Assembly: GCA_902783155.1 (NCBI GenBank)
Contig: CACZPR010000070.1
Coordinates: 1-32,210 of the forward strand
Direction: 5' to 3'
Origin: an uncultured Spirochaetaceae bacterium
Lineage (GTDB): Bacteria; Spirochaetota; Spirochaetia; Treponematales; Treponemataceae
Length of the DNA stretch: 32,210 nucleotides
The notes below the pieces were generated by a model. The model had not been told where the DNA came from. It searched no databases and saw nothing but the letters and a program-made list of their open reading frames with translations. Positions 7,518-15,724 of the stretch are shown piece after piece. How positions within the stretch are numbered: the stretch's first letter is position 1; each line of letters opens with the position of its first letter. Made by a program: the position numbers and the translations under genes.

Positions 7518-8268
7518 ACTCGCGATAGGCATAGTTGGCGGTGTCGGTCCCTATGCCGGCCTTGATTTGGAAAAGAAAGTCTTTGACAGTGTGGATGCCC
7601 GCTGCGACCAGGACTATCCCGACGTGATGATGATTTCAGCACCCGCGTTGATTTCCGACCGCTCGTATTACATAATGCACCCGGAGACCGACAACCCCTG
7701 CACGGGAATTGAATATGTTATTCAGAAACTCGCCGATGCCGGTGCGACACACATAGCGATTCCCTGCAACACGGCACATTCTCCAATCATCATGAATCAG
7801 GTCCGCAAGTTCATAGAGATAAACGGAATAAATGTCACTTTGCTGAACATTGTCGAGGAGACCTGGAAATGGGTGAAGGAAAAATGTTTGAGCAGGGACA
7901 TTGTTCTGTATGCCACCAAGGGAACGTACTGGTCGGGTGTGTACCGGAAATTCTTTGACAGCGACGGTGAGGCCAGAATTGTGGAGCCTGACGATGATGA
8001 CAAGAGCTTGATTTGGGATGCAATCTACAGCCGCGAATTCGGGATAAAGGCTTTCTCGAACCCGGTGAAGGATAGGGCGCTTCAAAACTTTATGACCGTT
8101 ACAAAAAAAATGATTTCACGCGGATATGACACTTTCATAATGGGATGCACCGAAATCCCCCTTGCGATGGGACGGTTCAAGCTTCCCATAACGCTCATAG
8201 ACCCCGCCAAGATTCTTGCCCGAGCCCTTGTGAAAGCTGTCTGCCCTGAAAGACTGAAGGAATGCTGA
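7498..8268 (+). CDS. Aspartate/glutamate racemase family protein
   Basis: A cofactor-independent Asp/Glu racemase-type enzyme of 256 residues. The N-terminal GIVGGVGPYAG loop and the two catalytic cysteines, C90 in IPCNTAH and C217 in MGCTEIPL, are both present, as needed for two-base proton exchange. It should interconvert L- and D-aspartate or glutamate, or a related amino acid; the exact substrate cannot be read from sequence. Its ATG lies inside the end of the symporter-cyclase gene (20-bp overlap) after a GGAG sequence, so the two are translationally coupled. The context ties it to acidic amino acid uptake or sensing. D-Glu supply for peptidoglycan (MurI) is an alternative, but the sequence looks more like the aspartate racemase (YgeA-like) branch. 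Confidence 0.88.
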   Translation: MPLTKNRLAIGIVGGVGPYAGLDLEKKVFDSVDARCDQDYPDVMMISAPALISDRSYYIMHPETDNPCTGIEYVIQKLADAGATHIAIPCNTAHSPIIMNQVRKFIEINGINVTLLNIVEETWKWVKEKCLSRDIVLYATKGTYWSGVYRKFFDSDGEARIVEPDDDDKSLIWDAIYSREFGIKAFSNPVKDRALQNFMTVTKKMISRGYDTFIMGCTEIPLAMGRFKLPITLIDPAKILARALVKAVCPERLKEC

Positions 8269-8284
8269 CCAATAAATACGGCTC

Positions 8285-8313
8285 TTGATAAAAATCCGAG
8301 TGTAATTTATAGT
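8285..8313 (+). promoter_or_regulatory. Promoter of ligA, leaderless type
   Basis: TTGATA (8285-8290), a 17-bp spacer and TATAGT (8308-8313), then only 5 bp to the ATG at 8319. There is no Shine-Dalgarno, so the transcript should begin at or within one or two bases of the start codon. Confidence 0.65.
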
Positions 8314-8318
8314 CAAGT

Positions 8319-10277
8319 ATGGACCTTTTTGACATTGACGAGGCGCAGGCCGCAAGCGATAAAAAGCAGAGGGTGTCGGAACTTGAAAAACTTATAACCG
8401 GCTACCAGAATTCCTATTACAACGGTGAGGCCGAAATCTCCGATGCCGAATTCGACCGGCTCTGGGACGAACTGAAATCCCTTGACCCGGACAACGCAAT
8501 TTTGCACAGGGTCGGCTCCGATTCTGGAAATTTTGCGAAAATCAGGCACGTTATGCCCATGGGAAGCCAGGAGAAGGCTGCGGACCCGGAACAGTTTTTG
8601 GCATGGTGCGTGAAACACAGTTACCCGGAGTATCTTGTTGAATTCAAGCTGGACGGCGCGAGCCTTGAGCTTCAGTATTCGGCGGGAAAGCTTGTCCATG
8701 CGGTGACAAGGGGCGACGGAACGACCGGCGATGACATAACGGCCAACGCAGTCAAAATGCAGGGCGTAATCAAAAGTCTGCGGGACAATTTTACTGGCGG
8801 AATCCGTGGCGAGGTCATAATGACACACAAGGTCCACTCGGAGCTTTTCGCTGACAAGGCCAACTGCCGTAACGCCGCAAACGGTCTTATGAAACGCAAG
8901 GACGGTTCCGGAAGTGAATACCTCTCGCTGATTGTCTATGACGTTTGGTCAACCACCGGGGTCCAGCCGTTTTCCGATGAGGAGGAGAAACTTTTCTGGC
9001 TGAAAAAAAATGGTTTCTCCACGGTGGATCTTTACATTGCAAAATCCCCCGAAGATGTGATTGAATACCGCGCAAAAATCATGGAAGAAAGAAAGAATCT
9101 TGACTACGACATAGACGGACTTGTGGTGAAGGAGCGTGTTGTTGACCATGAGGACGCAAGCCGTGACAGACCGGACAGGCAGATTGCATTCAAATTCAGT
9201 CTGGAGGAGGCGGTATCTGTTTTGCGTTCTGTTGAGTGGAACGAGTCCGGAGCAACTTACACTCCTGTCGCGATATTCGACCCGGTTGATTTGAACGGAA
9301 CCACTGTCCAGCGCGCAAGCCTTGTCAATCCGAACATAATCAGGGAGCTGGGACTGAAAATCGGTAGCCATGTCGTAGTGGTGAAGCGTGGTGAAATCAT
9401 CCCGAAGATTGAGAGCGCATTTGTTCCAGGTGGCGATGAAAAAAATCTGTCTGAAATCAATCAGCCAAAAATCTGCGAGACCTGCGGGGCCACGTTGATT
9501 GACGAGGGGACCAGACTGTATTGCCCGAACAAGACATGCCAGAAAAAAGTCCTGCACCAGATTCTCAAATGGGTTTCCGTTGTTGACATCAGGGATTTGG
9601 GAGAGACTTTGGTGACATCGCTTTTCAGGACCGGAAAGATTAAGTCCATATCCGATTTGTATGCTCTGGACGTTCCCGGCCTTGCCCCATATTTTTTGAA
9701 CGAAGAGAGCCTTCAGCAGGAAAAAAAGTCTCTCGGCGCTGAAAAGGTCTACGCATCGATTCAGGACCACCGGAGCATTTCGCTTTCAAAATTCATTGCA
9801 GGTTTTGACATAGAGGGAATCGGTGAGACTGTCGTGGACAAGCTTGTTTCTGCGGGCTACGGCACTCTTGAAAAACTTTTGTCGCTGACGAGGGAGCAGG
9901 TTGCGTCCGTGTATGGCTTTGCAGAAATCATGGCGGAAACTTTTGTCGGCGGAATGAACGAGAACCGGGACGAGATGCTTTCGCTTGTTGATGGCGGTAC
10001 AATCGTGCTCAGGGAACAGTCCGGCGGAAAACTTGAGGGGCTTTCGTTCTGCTTTACCGGGGAGCTTGTCTCGATGAAAAGGGCGGACGCACAGAATCTG
10101 GTCAAGGAAAACGGCGGCTCCGTCAAGTCGTCCGTGGTCAAGGGGCTTTCGTATCTTGTGACGAACGACACAACGAGCGGCTCCTCCAAAAACGTGAAGG
10201 CGGCCCAGCTTGGGATTCCAATAATCAACGAGAAGGATTTCCTTGCCATGGTCGGGCCAGATGTCGGACGCGGCTAA
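8319..10277 (+). CDS. ligA: NAD+-dependent DNA ligase LigA
   Basis: At 652 residues it has the LigA domain order. There is a short Ia region; the adenylation domain with the AMP-accepting lysine K110 in the KLDG motif, RGDGTTGDD (131-139) and DGLVVK (266-271); an OB fold; a four-cysteine zinc finger (C386, C389, C402, C407); a helix-hairpin-helix region; and a C-terminal BRCT domain from about 573. It seals nicks in replication and repair, using NAD+. It is slightly shorter than the usual ~670 residues, and the segment after the Ia domain reads MGSQEKA rather than the common SLDNAF type, so it belongs to a divergent LigA subgroup. It has its own promoter, with the ATG just after the -10 box. 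Confidence 0.96.
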   Translation: MDLFDIDEAQAASDKKQRVSELEKLITGYQNSYYNGEAEISDAEFDRLWDELKSLDPDNAILHRVGSDSGNFAKIRHVMPMGSQEKAADPEQFLAWCVKHSYPEYLVEFKLDGASLELQYSAGKLVHAVTRGDGTTGDDITANAVKMQGVIKSLRDNFTGGIRGEVIMTHKVHSELFADKANCRNAANGLMKRKDGSGSEYLSLIVYDVWSTTGVQPFSDEEEKLFWLKKNGFSTVDLYIAKSPEDVIEYRAKIMEERKNLDYDIDGLVVKERVVDHEDASRDRPDRQIAFKFSLEEAVSVLRSVEWNESGATYTPVAIFDPVDLNGTTVQRASLVNPNIIRELGLKIGSHVVVVKRGEIIPKIESAFVPGGDEKNLSEINQPKICETCGATLIDEGTRLYCPNKTCQKKVLHQILKWVSVVDIRDLGETLVTSLFRTGKIKSISDLYALDVPGLAPYFLNEESLQQEKKSLGAEKVYASIQDHRSISLSKFIAGFDIEGIGETVVDKLVSAGYGTLEKLLSLTREQVASVYGFAEIMAETFVGGMNENRDEMLSLVDGGTIVLREQSGGKLEGLSFCFTGELVSMKRADAQNLVKENGGSVKSSVVKGLSYLVTNDTTSGSSKNVKAAQLGIPIINEKDFLAMVGPDVGRG

Positions 10278-10312
10278 AATTTTGTTTTTTTTGGAAAATT
10301 CTGCGTAATTTT

Positions 10313-10342
10313 TTTACGGAAATGAATTTTAAGGAATATTAT
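10313..10342 (+). promoter_or_regulatory. Promoter of the deoA-recJ-M23 operon
   Basis: TTTACG (10313-10318), an 18-bp spacer and TATTAT (10337-10342). The start site is expected near 10349, directly before the GGAG Shine-Dalgarno (10350-10353) of the ATG at 10362. The leader would be only about 13 nt. Confidence 0.55.
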
Positions 10343-10361
10343 ATATTATGGAGAAAAAAAT

Positions 10362-11693
10362 ATGAGGGCAGCTGATATTATCATAAAAAAACGTGGGACA
10401 GCCGGTGTCGCGGGTCAGGCATTGACACGTGAGGAAATTGAGTTTCTTGTCAGGGGCTATACCGAAGGTTCGGTTCCAGACTACCAGATGTCCGCATTTT
10501 TGATGGCGGTCTATTTCAGCGGCATGACTTTTGAAGAAACGGGCTACCTTACGGACCTCATGCTCCATTCCGGCGATGTGATTGATTTGCACAAAATGAA
10601 TCTGCCGGGACTGCATGGACCCTTTGTTGACAAACATTCCACTGGCGGGGTCGGCGACAAAATCTCCATTCCTCTTGCCCCGATTGTTGCTGCCGCCGGT
10701 GTGCAGATTCCAATGATGAGCGGTCGTGGGCTTGGACATACAGGCGGGACCCTTGACAAACTTGAATCCGTTCAGGGATACAACGTAAAGCTGGATGCCG
10801 GGAAATTTGCGTCGCTGATTGCTTCAAACGGTTACGCCATGATGGGACAGACCGAAAAGATTGCCCCAGCCGACAGAAAGATGTACGCTCTCCGTGATGT
10901 GACAGGCACTGTGGAAAGCGTTCCCCTCATAACGGCGTCCATACTTTCAAAAAAAGTTGCGGAAGGTTCGGACGCTCTTGTTTTTGACGTGAAGTCTGGA
11001 CCCGGCGCGTTTATGAAAAGTGACGAGGATGCCGAACGTCTTGCGCTTTCTCTTGTAAGGACTTCCCAGGCCATGGGAAAGAAGGCCGTCGCACTGATTA
11101 CGGCAATGGATTCCCCGCTTGGATTCAAGACCGGAAACTATCTTGAGGTGGAGGAGACTCTTGAGTGCCTGCAGGGTGCTGGACCGGAAGATGTAATGGA
11201 GCTGACCTACGCGCTTGGAAGCCGTATGCTTGTTCTGGGCGGCGTTGCGTCCGATGTTGCCGGTGGTGAAAAAATCTGCCGCCAGATGGTTGAGTCGGGG
11301 CGTGCGATGGATGTCTTCCTTAAAAACATTCGCGACCAGGGTGGAGATCCTGACAAATTGATTTCGGAGCAGGGAAAGCGTCGTTCTCCATTCCATGCCG
11401 AGCTTCTGGCGGACCATGACGGCTATATAAAGATTGATGCCTACAAAACGGGTATTGCCTGCATAGGGCTTGGTGTCGGGCGGAACAAAACATCCGATGC
11501 GGTGGACCCTGATTCGGGAATCATTTTCGCAAAAAGGCAGGGCGATTTTGTCCACGCGGGCGAAAAGATAATGGATGTCTACGCGAGGGACCAGAAATCT
11601 CTTGAATCCGGATTTGCGTCGCTTGGTGATGCCGTGTCGTATTCGGAGCAAAAGTTCGAGAACAGAAAATTAATTTTGAAGGAAATAAAATAG
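10362..11693 (+). CDS. deoA: Thymidine / pyrimidine-nucleoside phosphorylase
   Basis: At 443 residues this is a member of the thymidine/pyrimidine-nucleoside phosphorylase family, which cleaves pyrimidine nucleosides with phosphate to base and (deoxy)ribose-1-phosphate in the cytoplasm. The family signature is intact: KHSTGGVGDK (91-100) for phosphate, SGRGLGHTGGTLDKLE (120-135), ALRDVTGTVES and SKK for the base, and a C-terminal domain at about 345-440. Length and motifs fit both DeoA (thymidine) and Pdp (broad pyrimidine), so the symbol is the nearest choice, not a proof of substrate. ATG follows GGAG with an 8-base spacer. Its TAG stop shares a base with the GTG start of recJ, so the salvage enzyme is co-transcribed with a repair exonuclease. 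Confidence 0.93.
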   Translation: MRAADIIIKKRGTAGVAGQALTREEIEFLVRGYTEGSVPDYQMSAFLMAVYFSGMTFEETGYLTDLMLHSGDVIDLHKMNLPGLHGPFVDKHSTGGVGDKISIPLAPIVAAAGVQIPMMSGRGLGHTGGTLDKLESVQGYNVKLDAGKFASLIASNGYAMMGQTEKIAPADRKMYALRDVTGTVESVPLITASILSKKVAEGSDALVFDVKSGPGAFMKSDEDAERLALSLVRTSQAMGKKAVALITAMDSPLGFKTGNYLEVEETLECLQGAGPEDVMELTYALGSRMLVLGGVASDVAGGEKICRQMVESGRAMDVFLKNIRDQGGDPDKLISEQGKRRSPFHAELLADHDGYIKIDAYKTGIACIGLGVGRNKTSDAVDPDSGIIFAKRQGDFVHAGEKIMDVYARDQKSLESGFASLGDAVSYSEQKFENRKLILKEIK

Positions 11694-13831
11694 TGTCTAG
11701 TTGGAACAAAAAGCAGATTTCAAAGGAGGCGGTCTCAAATCTTGTGTCCAGATACAGGATGGAGCCTCTCGTTGCAAGCATTTTTGCCAGAAGGGGAATC
11801 ACGGACGGAAAGGAGATTCTTTATTTCATGGAAGACGATATGCGTTTCCAGCACAGTCCGTTCTCATTCAACGCGATGGAGGATGTCGTTGACCGCATTC
11901 TTCAGGCACAGGAGGAAAAGGAGAAGGTTCTGATTTATGGCGACCGCGATGTTGATGGTGTGACTGCAACGACCATACTTTACGGCTGTCTTTCGTCCAT
12001 GGGAATCGATGTCTCGTACAGGCTCCCGGTTGGTGATGATGCCTACGGTCTTTCAATGTCCGCCGTGGATGATTTTGCAAAGGACTATGGCTCTCTCATA
12101 ATCACCGTGGACTGCGGAATCTCCAACAATGCGGAAATTGCCCACGCATCCGAGCTTGGAATGGATGTCATAGTGCTGGACCACCACAACTGTCCGACCG
12201 AGCTTCCGTCCCCCGCGATAATAGTTGACCCAAAACTGGCGGACTCAGGCTATCCGTTTCAGGACATATCGGGAGCGGCCGTTGTGTTCAAGACCGTCTC
12301 GGCAATCAGGTTCAGCAGCAGCCCCTGGTACAAGCAGGAGTTCTGTCTTCTAAACGCAAGGGAGGAGGATGGAGGCACTGTAATCGAGTGTCTGAAGATT
12401 AGGAACCTTGTCCCGGTGGACAGAAGGATTGACACCGTTGTTCCCGGGGAGCGTGGAATCATGGACACGTGGATTCCTTCATATCTACAGGGACAGCAGA
12501 TTCTTGTCTGGGACGCGGACAGTGTAAGCCGCATACTTCTTGAAACGTTCGGTTCCGGGGTCGAGTTCAACTTTATGGACATACGCCCTGAGGTCGCAAA
12601 GATTATGCCCAGGATGGCGAATCTTCCGCTGTCGCATTTGAAGACGCTTTCAACAATCGCAAAGTATGGAAACCATGAGCCAACGGAGATTGGTGGTTTC
12701 TACAATATCTACGTGAGCTATGTGAACCAGTGCAACCGCAGAAATTTTCCTGATTTTGTGCGCATGGAGGAGATGGATCTGGAGCTTGTCGCACTGGCGG
12801 CACTTGCGGACATAATGCCGATGCAGGACGAGAACCGCATTTTTGTAAACCGGGCGTTGGCTTCCATAAACTCTGGAAAAATCAGGCCGGGACTTCTTGA
12901 GCTGATGTCGAAATTAAATCTGCTCGGAAAAAGGGTCACGTCAACGGATTTGAGCTGGATTGTGGTTGCGAATCTGAATGCTGCCGGTAGACTTGGACAT
13001 TCGGACCTTGCGGCTGAACTTTTTTTGGAAAAGGATGCTGCCCGTCGTGAACAGCTTGCCCGGGAGATACAGGACCTGAATCTACAGAGAAAACAGCTTT
13101 GCGCCGACGGAATGTCTTTCTGTGCAATCCAGGCAAAGGCTTCGGTTCCGCTACATTCTGACAGGCTGTGCGTGGTCGTGGACGAAAGAATTAACCGTGG
13201 CGTGTGCGGAATCATAGCGGGAAGGCTTGTGGGAATCTACGATGTGCCGTCCATTGTCGTTACGGTCTGCGGGGAAAATGCAATTGGCTCGATGCGCTCC
13301 TGCCGTGGAATAAAGGCTACGGAATTTCTGGATGGAATGAAGGACCTTTTCATAAGCTACGGTGGACATGATGCCGCCGCCGGTTTCAGCATGAGCAGGG
13401 AAAATCTGGACACGTTCAGGCAGACTCTTGTTGAAAGGTCCGCCGGTATTTCCCTTGACGACTCGGGTTCATCGGACTACTCTGTTGACGCGGAGATTCC
13501 TTCCGACTACATGACCCCGCATCTTCTGGATGTGGAGGACATATTTGAGCCGTTCGGTGAGATGAATCCGCAGCTACTTTTTATGGCAAAAAATGTTCCG
13601 GTGTCGGACGCGATGGTTATGGGAAAGGGCGAAAAGACCCACCTCAAGGTTATCATAAATCCGGGGAAATACAAGTGGCCGTGCCTCTTCTGGAACGAGG
13701 GCGAAAGGCTGCACAGGGATTTTAACGTAGGCGACGATGTGGATATTCTCTTCCATGTTGAGAGAAATGTTTTCAACGGGATGGAGACTCCGCAGATTGT
13801 CCTTACAGATATAAAACGAAGTGGAGGATGA
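11693..13831 (+). CDS. recJ: Single-stranded-DNA exonuclease RecJ, with a large insertion
   Basis: A DHH/DHHA1 family 5'-3' ssDNA exonuclease of the RecF pathway and mismatch repair. Visible motifs are DRDVDG (84-89, canonical DxDxDG), VDCG (139-142), DHHN (163-166), a later NAAGRLGH segment, the DHHA1 glycine/His motif SYGGHDAAAGF (555-565) and a C-terminal OB-like region. At 712 residues it exceeds the ~560-580 typical of bacteria. About 150 residues at about 208-360 lie between the DHH core and the ELVALAALADIMP segment, where most RecJ proteins have almost nothing. The GTG start overlaps the deoA stop, with AAGGA upstream. The 3' end is 4 bp from the peptidase ATG. Confidence 0.94.
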   Translation: MSSWNKKQISKEAVSNLVSRYRMEPLVASIFARRGITDGKEILYFMEDDMRFQHSPFSFNAMEDVVDRILQAQEEKEKVLIYGDRDVDGVTATTILYGCLSSMGIDVSYRLPVGDDAYGLSMSAVDDFAKDYGSLIITVDCGISNNAEIAHASELGMDVIVLDHHNCPTELPSPAIIVDPKLADSGYPFQDISGAAVVFKTVSAIRFSSSPWYKQEFCLLNAREEDGGTVIECLKIRNLVPVDRRIDTVVPGERGIMDTWIPSYLQGQQILVWDADSVSRILLETFGSGVEFNFMDIRPEVAKIMPRMANLPLSHLKTLSTIAKYGNHEPTEIGGFYNIYVSYVNQCNRRNFPDFVRMEEMDLELVALAALADIMPMQDENRIFVNRALASINSGKIRPGLLELMSKLNLLGKRVTSTDLSWIVVANLNAAGRLGHSDLAAELFLEKDAARREQLAREIQDLNLQRKQLCADGMSFCAIQAKASVPLHSDRLCVVVDERINRGVCGIIAGRLVGIYDVPSIVVTVCGENAIGSMRSCRGIKATEFLDGMKDLFISYGGHDAAAGFSMSRENLDTFRQTLVERSAGISLDDSGSSDYSVDAEIPSDYMTPHLLDVEDIFEPFGEMNPQLLFMAKNVPVSDAMVMGKGEKTHLKVIINPGKYKWPCLFWNEGERLHRDFNVGDDVDILFHVERNVFNGMETPQIVLTDIKRSGG

Positions 13832-13835
13832 GACT

Positions 13836-14840
13836 ATGTTTTTTGGAAAAAAAGATTGCGGAAGGAATTTCCGTCCTGGAAAAATTTTGGCCATGCTGAT
13901 TCTGCTTGTGCCGCTTTCGTTGGCACATGTTTTTGCTGCGACCCATCAGTACAACGAGAGGGGATACGACATAAAGATTTCCTACAACGACAGCGCGCAT
14001 CCCGGGGACGCTGTTTTTGTGAGGCTGGACATATCCACCCCGGACATCTCCATTTCATCCCAAAAAGCGAGCGGGACCCTTGTTCTTTATGTGAACGGAA
14101 GCGCATCAAGGAAGGCATCCTTCTATTCACTCAAGGACATTGGCGAGGAAAAATCATTGCTTGCCGGAATCCCCCTTTCTACATGGTGGACACCAGAGGT
14201 GACATTCCGCATTGGAATCACATGTACCGTGCCGGGAAAACAGAGCGCGCAGATAGAGCTTCCATTCAAACTGGTTGACAAAAAATTTGACAGCGACACA
14301 GTGTACCTAAACGCATCGAATACAGGCATCGTAACAAACACCTCGAAGGAAAAAAAGCAGCAATCTGACAAGCTTTCCGAGATAATCTGGAAAATCAATC
14401 CTTCGTCAGTCTACCAGGCCTCCGCCTTTACTCCGCCGACCGAATCAAAAAGGTTCACATCATATTTCGGGGACCGCCGTGTGTATGCCTACAGCACTGG
14501 TGGAAGTTCAACGAGCGAGCATTATGGAAACGACTACGGAATCCCGACGGGAAGCTCCGTGTGTGCGTGCGCCGATGGAAAGGTTGTGCTTTCAGAATGG
14601 AGGATAGCGACTGGATACAGCGTTGTCATAGAGCATCTTCCGGGACTCTACAGCATCTACTACCACATGAGCGAGCTTGAGTGCGAGGTGGGGGACAGCG
14701 TTAAGGTTGGGGACGAAATCGGAAAAAGCGGGGCCACAGGTCTTGCTACGGGTCCGCACCTTCACTGGGAGATGCGTCTGAACGGCTATGCTGTTGACCC
14801 AATATTCTTTACCACTGATTTTGCCTTCCAGGACAACTAG
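13836..14840 (+). CDS. Exported M23 (LytM-type) zinc peptidase
   Basis: A 334-residue protein from the ATG at 13836, which is preceded by GGAGG at 8 bases; an in-frame GTG at 13821 is less likely. Residues 1-35 form a signal peptide (hydrophobic LAMLILLVPLSL, then VFA-A). A beta-rich N-terminal domain of unknown role (40-195) precedes an M23 domain (205-325). Zinc ligands are H229 and D233 (HYGND) and H310 (PHLH), with H277 and H308 as the usual active-site pair, so it should be active on peptidoglycan cross-bridges in the periplasm. It ends the deoA-recJ operon and converges on recO with 7 bp between stops. Confidence 0.92.
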   Translation: MFFGKKDCGRNFRPGKILAMLILLVPLSLAHVFAATHQYNERGYDIKISYNDSAHPGDAVFVRLDISTPDISISSQKASGTLVLYVNGSASRKASFYSLKDIGEEKSLLAGIPLSTWWTPEVTFRIGITCTVPGKQSAQIELPFKLVDKKFDSDTVYLNASNTGIVTNTSKEKKQQSDKLSEIIWKINPSSVYQASAFTPPTESKRFTSYFGDRRVYAYSTGGSSTSEHYGNDYGIPTGSSVCACADGKVVLSEWRIATGYSVVIEHLPGLYSIYYHMSELECEVGDSVKVGDEIGKSGATGLATGPHLHWEMRLNGYAVDPIFFTTDFAFQDN

Positions 14841-14847
14841 ATTTTTG

Positions 14848-15633
14848 CTACAGGATTCCGTAACCGCTTTTCATTGTAAGGAGAGTGGTTCCGGCGGCCT
14901 GCTCTATCAGATTGAATGTAAGCCTCCTGAAATCGTCCATGGACTCGTCGGAAAGTGGCATACGTCTGACCTGTCCGGGACTTAGATTGTTGATTGCGTC
15001 CATGTATTCCGCCGCCTCCTTTGTAAGCGAAAAGAAAATCCCGCCGTTGGGTTTCTGGTTCTGCTGGAGGCACTGGCAGTCTGGGCAAAGAAATCCGTTC
15101 AGCGCGGGCGAAAAACAGATTTTTTTGTCGGAGTGCAGATCAAAAAAGCTGCGTCCGCATCCGCAACATTCGGACACGTCGGGCTGCACACCAAGCAGGG
15201 AGAGATACCTCCACAGAAAACGCGCCGTCCCTATTCTTGCGGTCCGCTCGTCACCGGCGTCAATCCCATCGATGAAGGCCTTCAGAAGTATGTACGCTGA
15301 TTTGTCGTCCCCGGCGCACTTTGTTTTCATCAGCACTTCAGAAGCCAGGTTCGCCGCCCACATTTTGTAGAGATTTTCTTTGAGCGATGTGTGGAAATGT
15401 TTTGCGTCAAAGTCGGATATTTTTTTTAAATGCCTGTTCTCGTCGTCGTAGATGAATATGGTTCCGGTGTTGAATGGCTGGACCAGCGACCTCAGCCTGC
15501 TTTTGGGTCCACCGTAGAGCGTGGCATAGAAAATCCCCATGTCGGGGGAAATCGCGCAGACGCTTCTGTTGCTTTCGCCCTGTTCCCTTACCGTGAGGAT
15601 TATCGCCTCTGTGTACTTGTTCCTTTCGCCCAT
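14848..15633 (-). CDS. recO: DNA repair protein RecO
   Basis: At 261 residues it matches RecO: an N-terminal OB-fold (YTEAIILTVREQGESNRSV), a helical middle, and a cysteine cluster (ECCGCGRSF ... FLCPDC) that forms the zinc-binding element seen in many RecO proteins. RecO anneals ssDNA and, with RecR, loads RecA on SSB-coated DNA. It lies opposite recJ and the JAMM-DinG gene. The ATG (15631-15633) has no Shine-Dalgarno and stands 7 bp after a TAAAAT -10 box, so translation is probably leaderless. Confidence 0.92.
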   Translation of the reverse strand: MGERNKYTEAIILTVREQGESNRSVCAISPDMGIFYATLYGGPKSRLRSLVQPFNTGTIFIYDDENRHLKKISDFDAKHFHTSLKENLYKMWAANLASEVLMKTKCAGDDKSAYILLKAFIDGIDAGDERTARIGTARFLWRYLSLLGVQPDVSECCGCGRSFFDLHSDKKICFSPALNGFLCPDCQCLQQNQKPNGGIFFSLTKEAAEYMDAINNLSPGQVRRMPLSDESMDDFRRLTFNLIEQAAGTTLLTMKSGYGIL

Positions 15634-15640
15634 GCTTCAC

Positions 15641-15668
15641 ATTTTAATCCTGGGGCGGTCTTTGTCAA
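15641..15668 (-). promoter_or_regulatory. Promoter of recO, leaderless type
   Basis: On the minus strand TTGACA (15668-15663), a 16-bp spacer and TAAAAT (15646-15641), then 7 bp to the ATG. It is back-to-back with the promoter of the JAMM-DinG gene; the two -35 boxes are 21 bp apart. Confidence 0.65.
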
Positions 15669-15689
15669 TCCTGTGGCAGTGCGGGTCTG

Positions 15690-15718
15690 TTGTAATCGGC
15701 TGGCAAAACTTGTAGAAT
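15690..15718 (+). promoter_or_regulatory. Promoter of the JAMM-DinG gene, leaderless type
   Basis: TTGTAA (15690-15695), a 17-bp spacer and TAGAAT (15713-15718), then 6 bp to the ATG at 15725. The GGTGG just before ATG is too close to serve as a normal Shine-Dalgarno. Confidence 0.6.
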
Positions 15719-15724
15719 GGTGGA

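Noticed and set aside
8949..9770. Long antisense ORF (273 codons) opposite ligA, and similar ones at 10947-11651, 23449-24243 and 28573-29289
   Set aside because: Each lies wholly opposite a well-recognised gene, has no domain, and arises from codon bias of the real gene.
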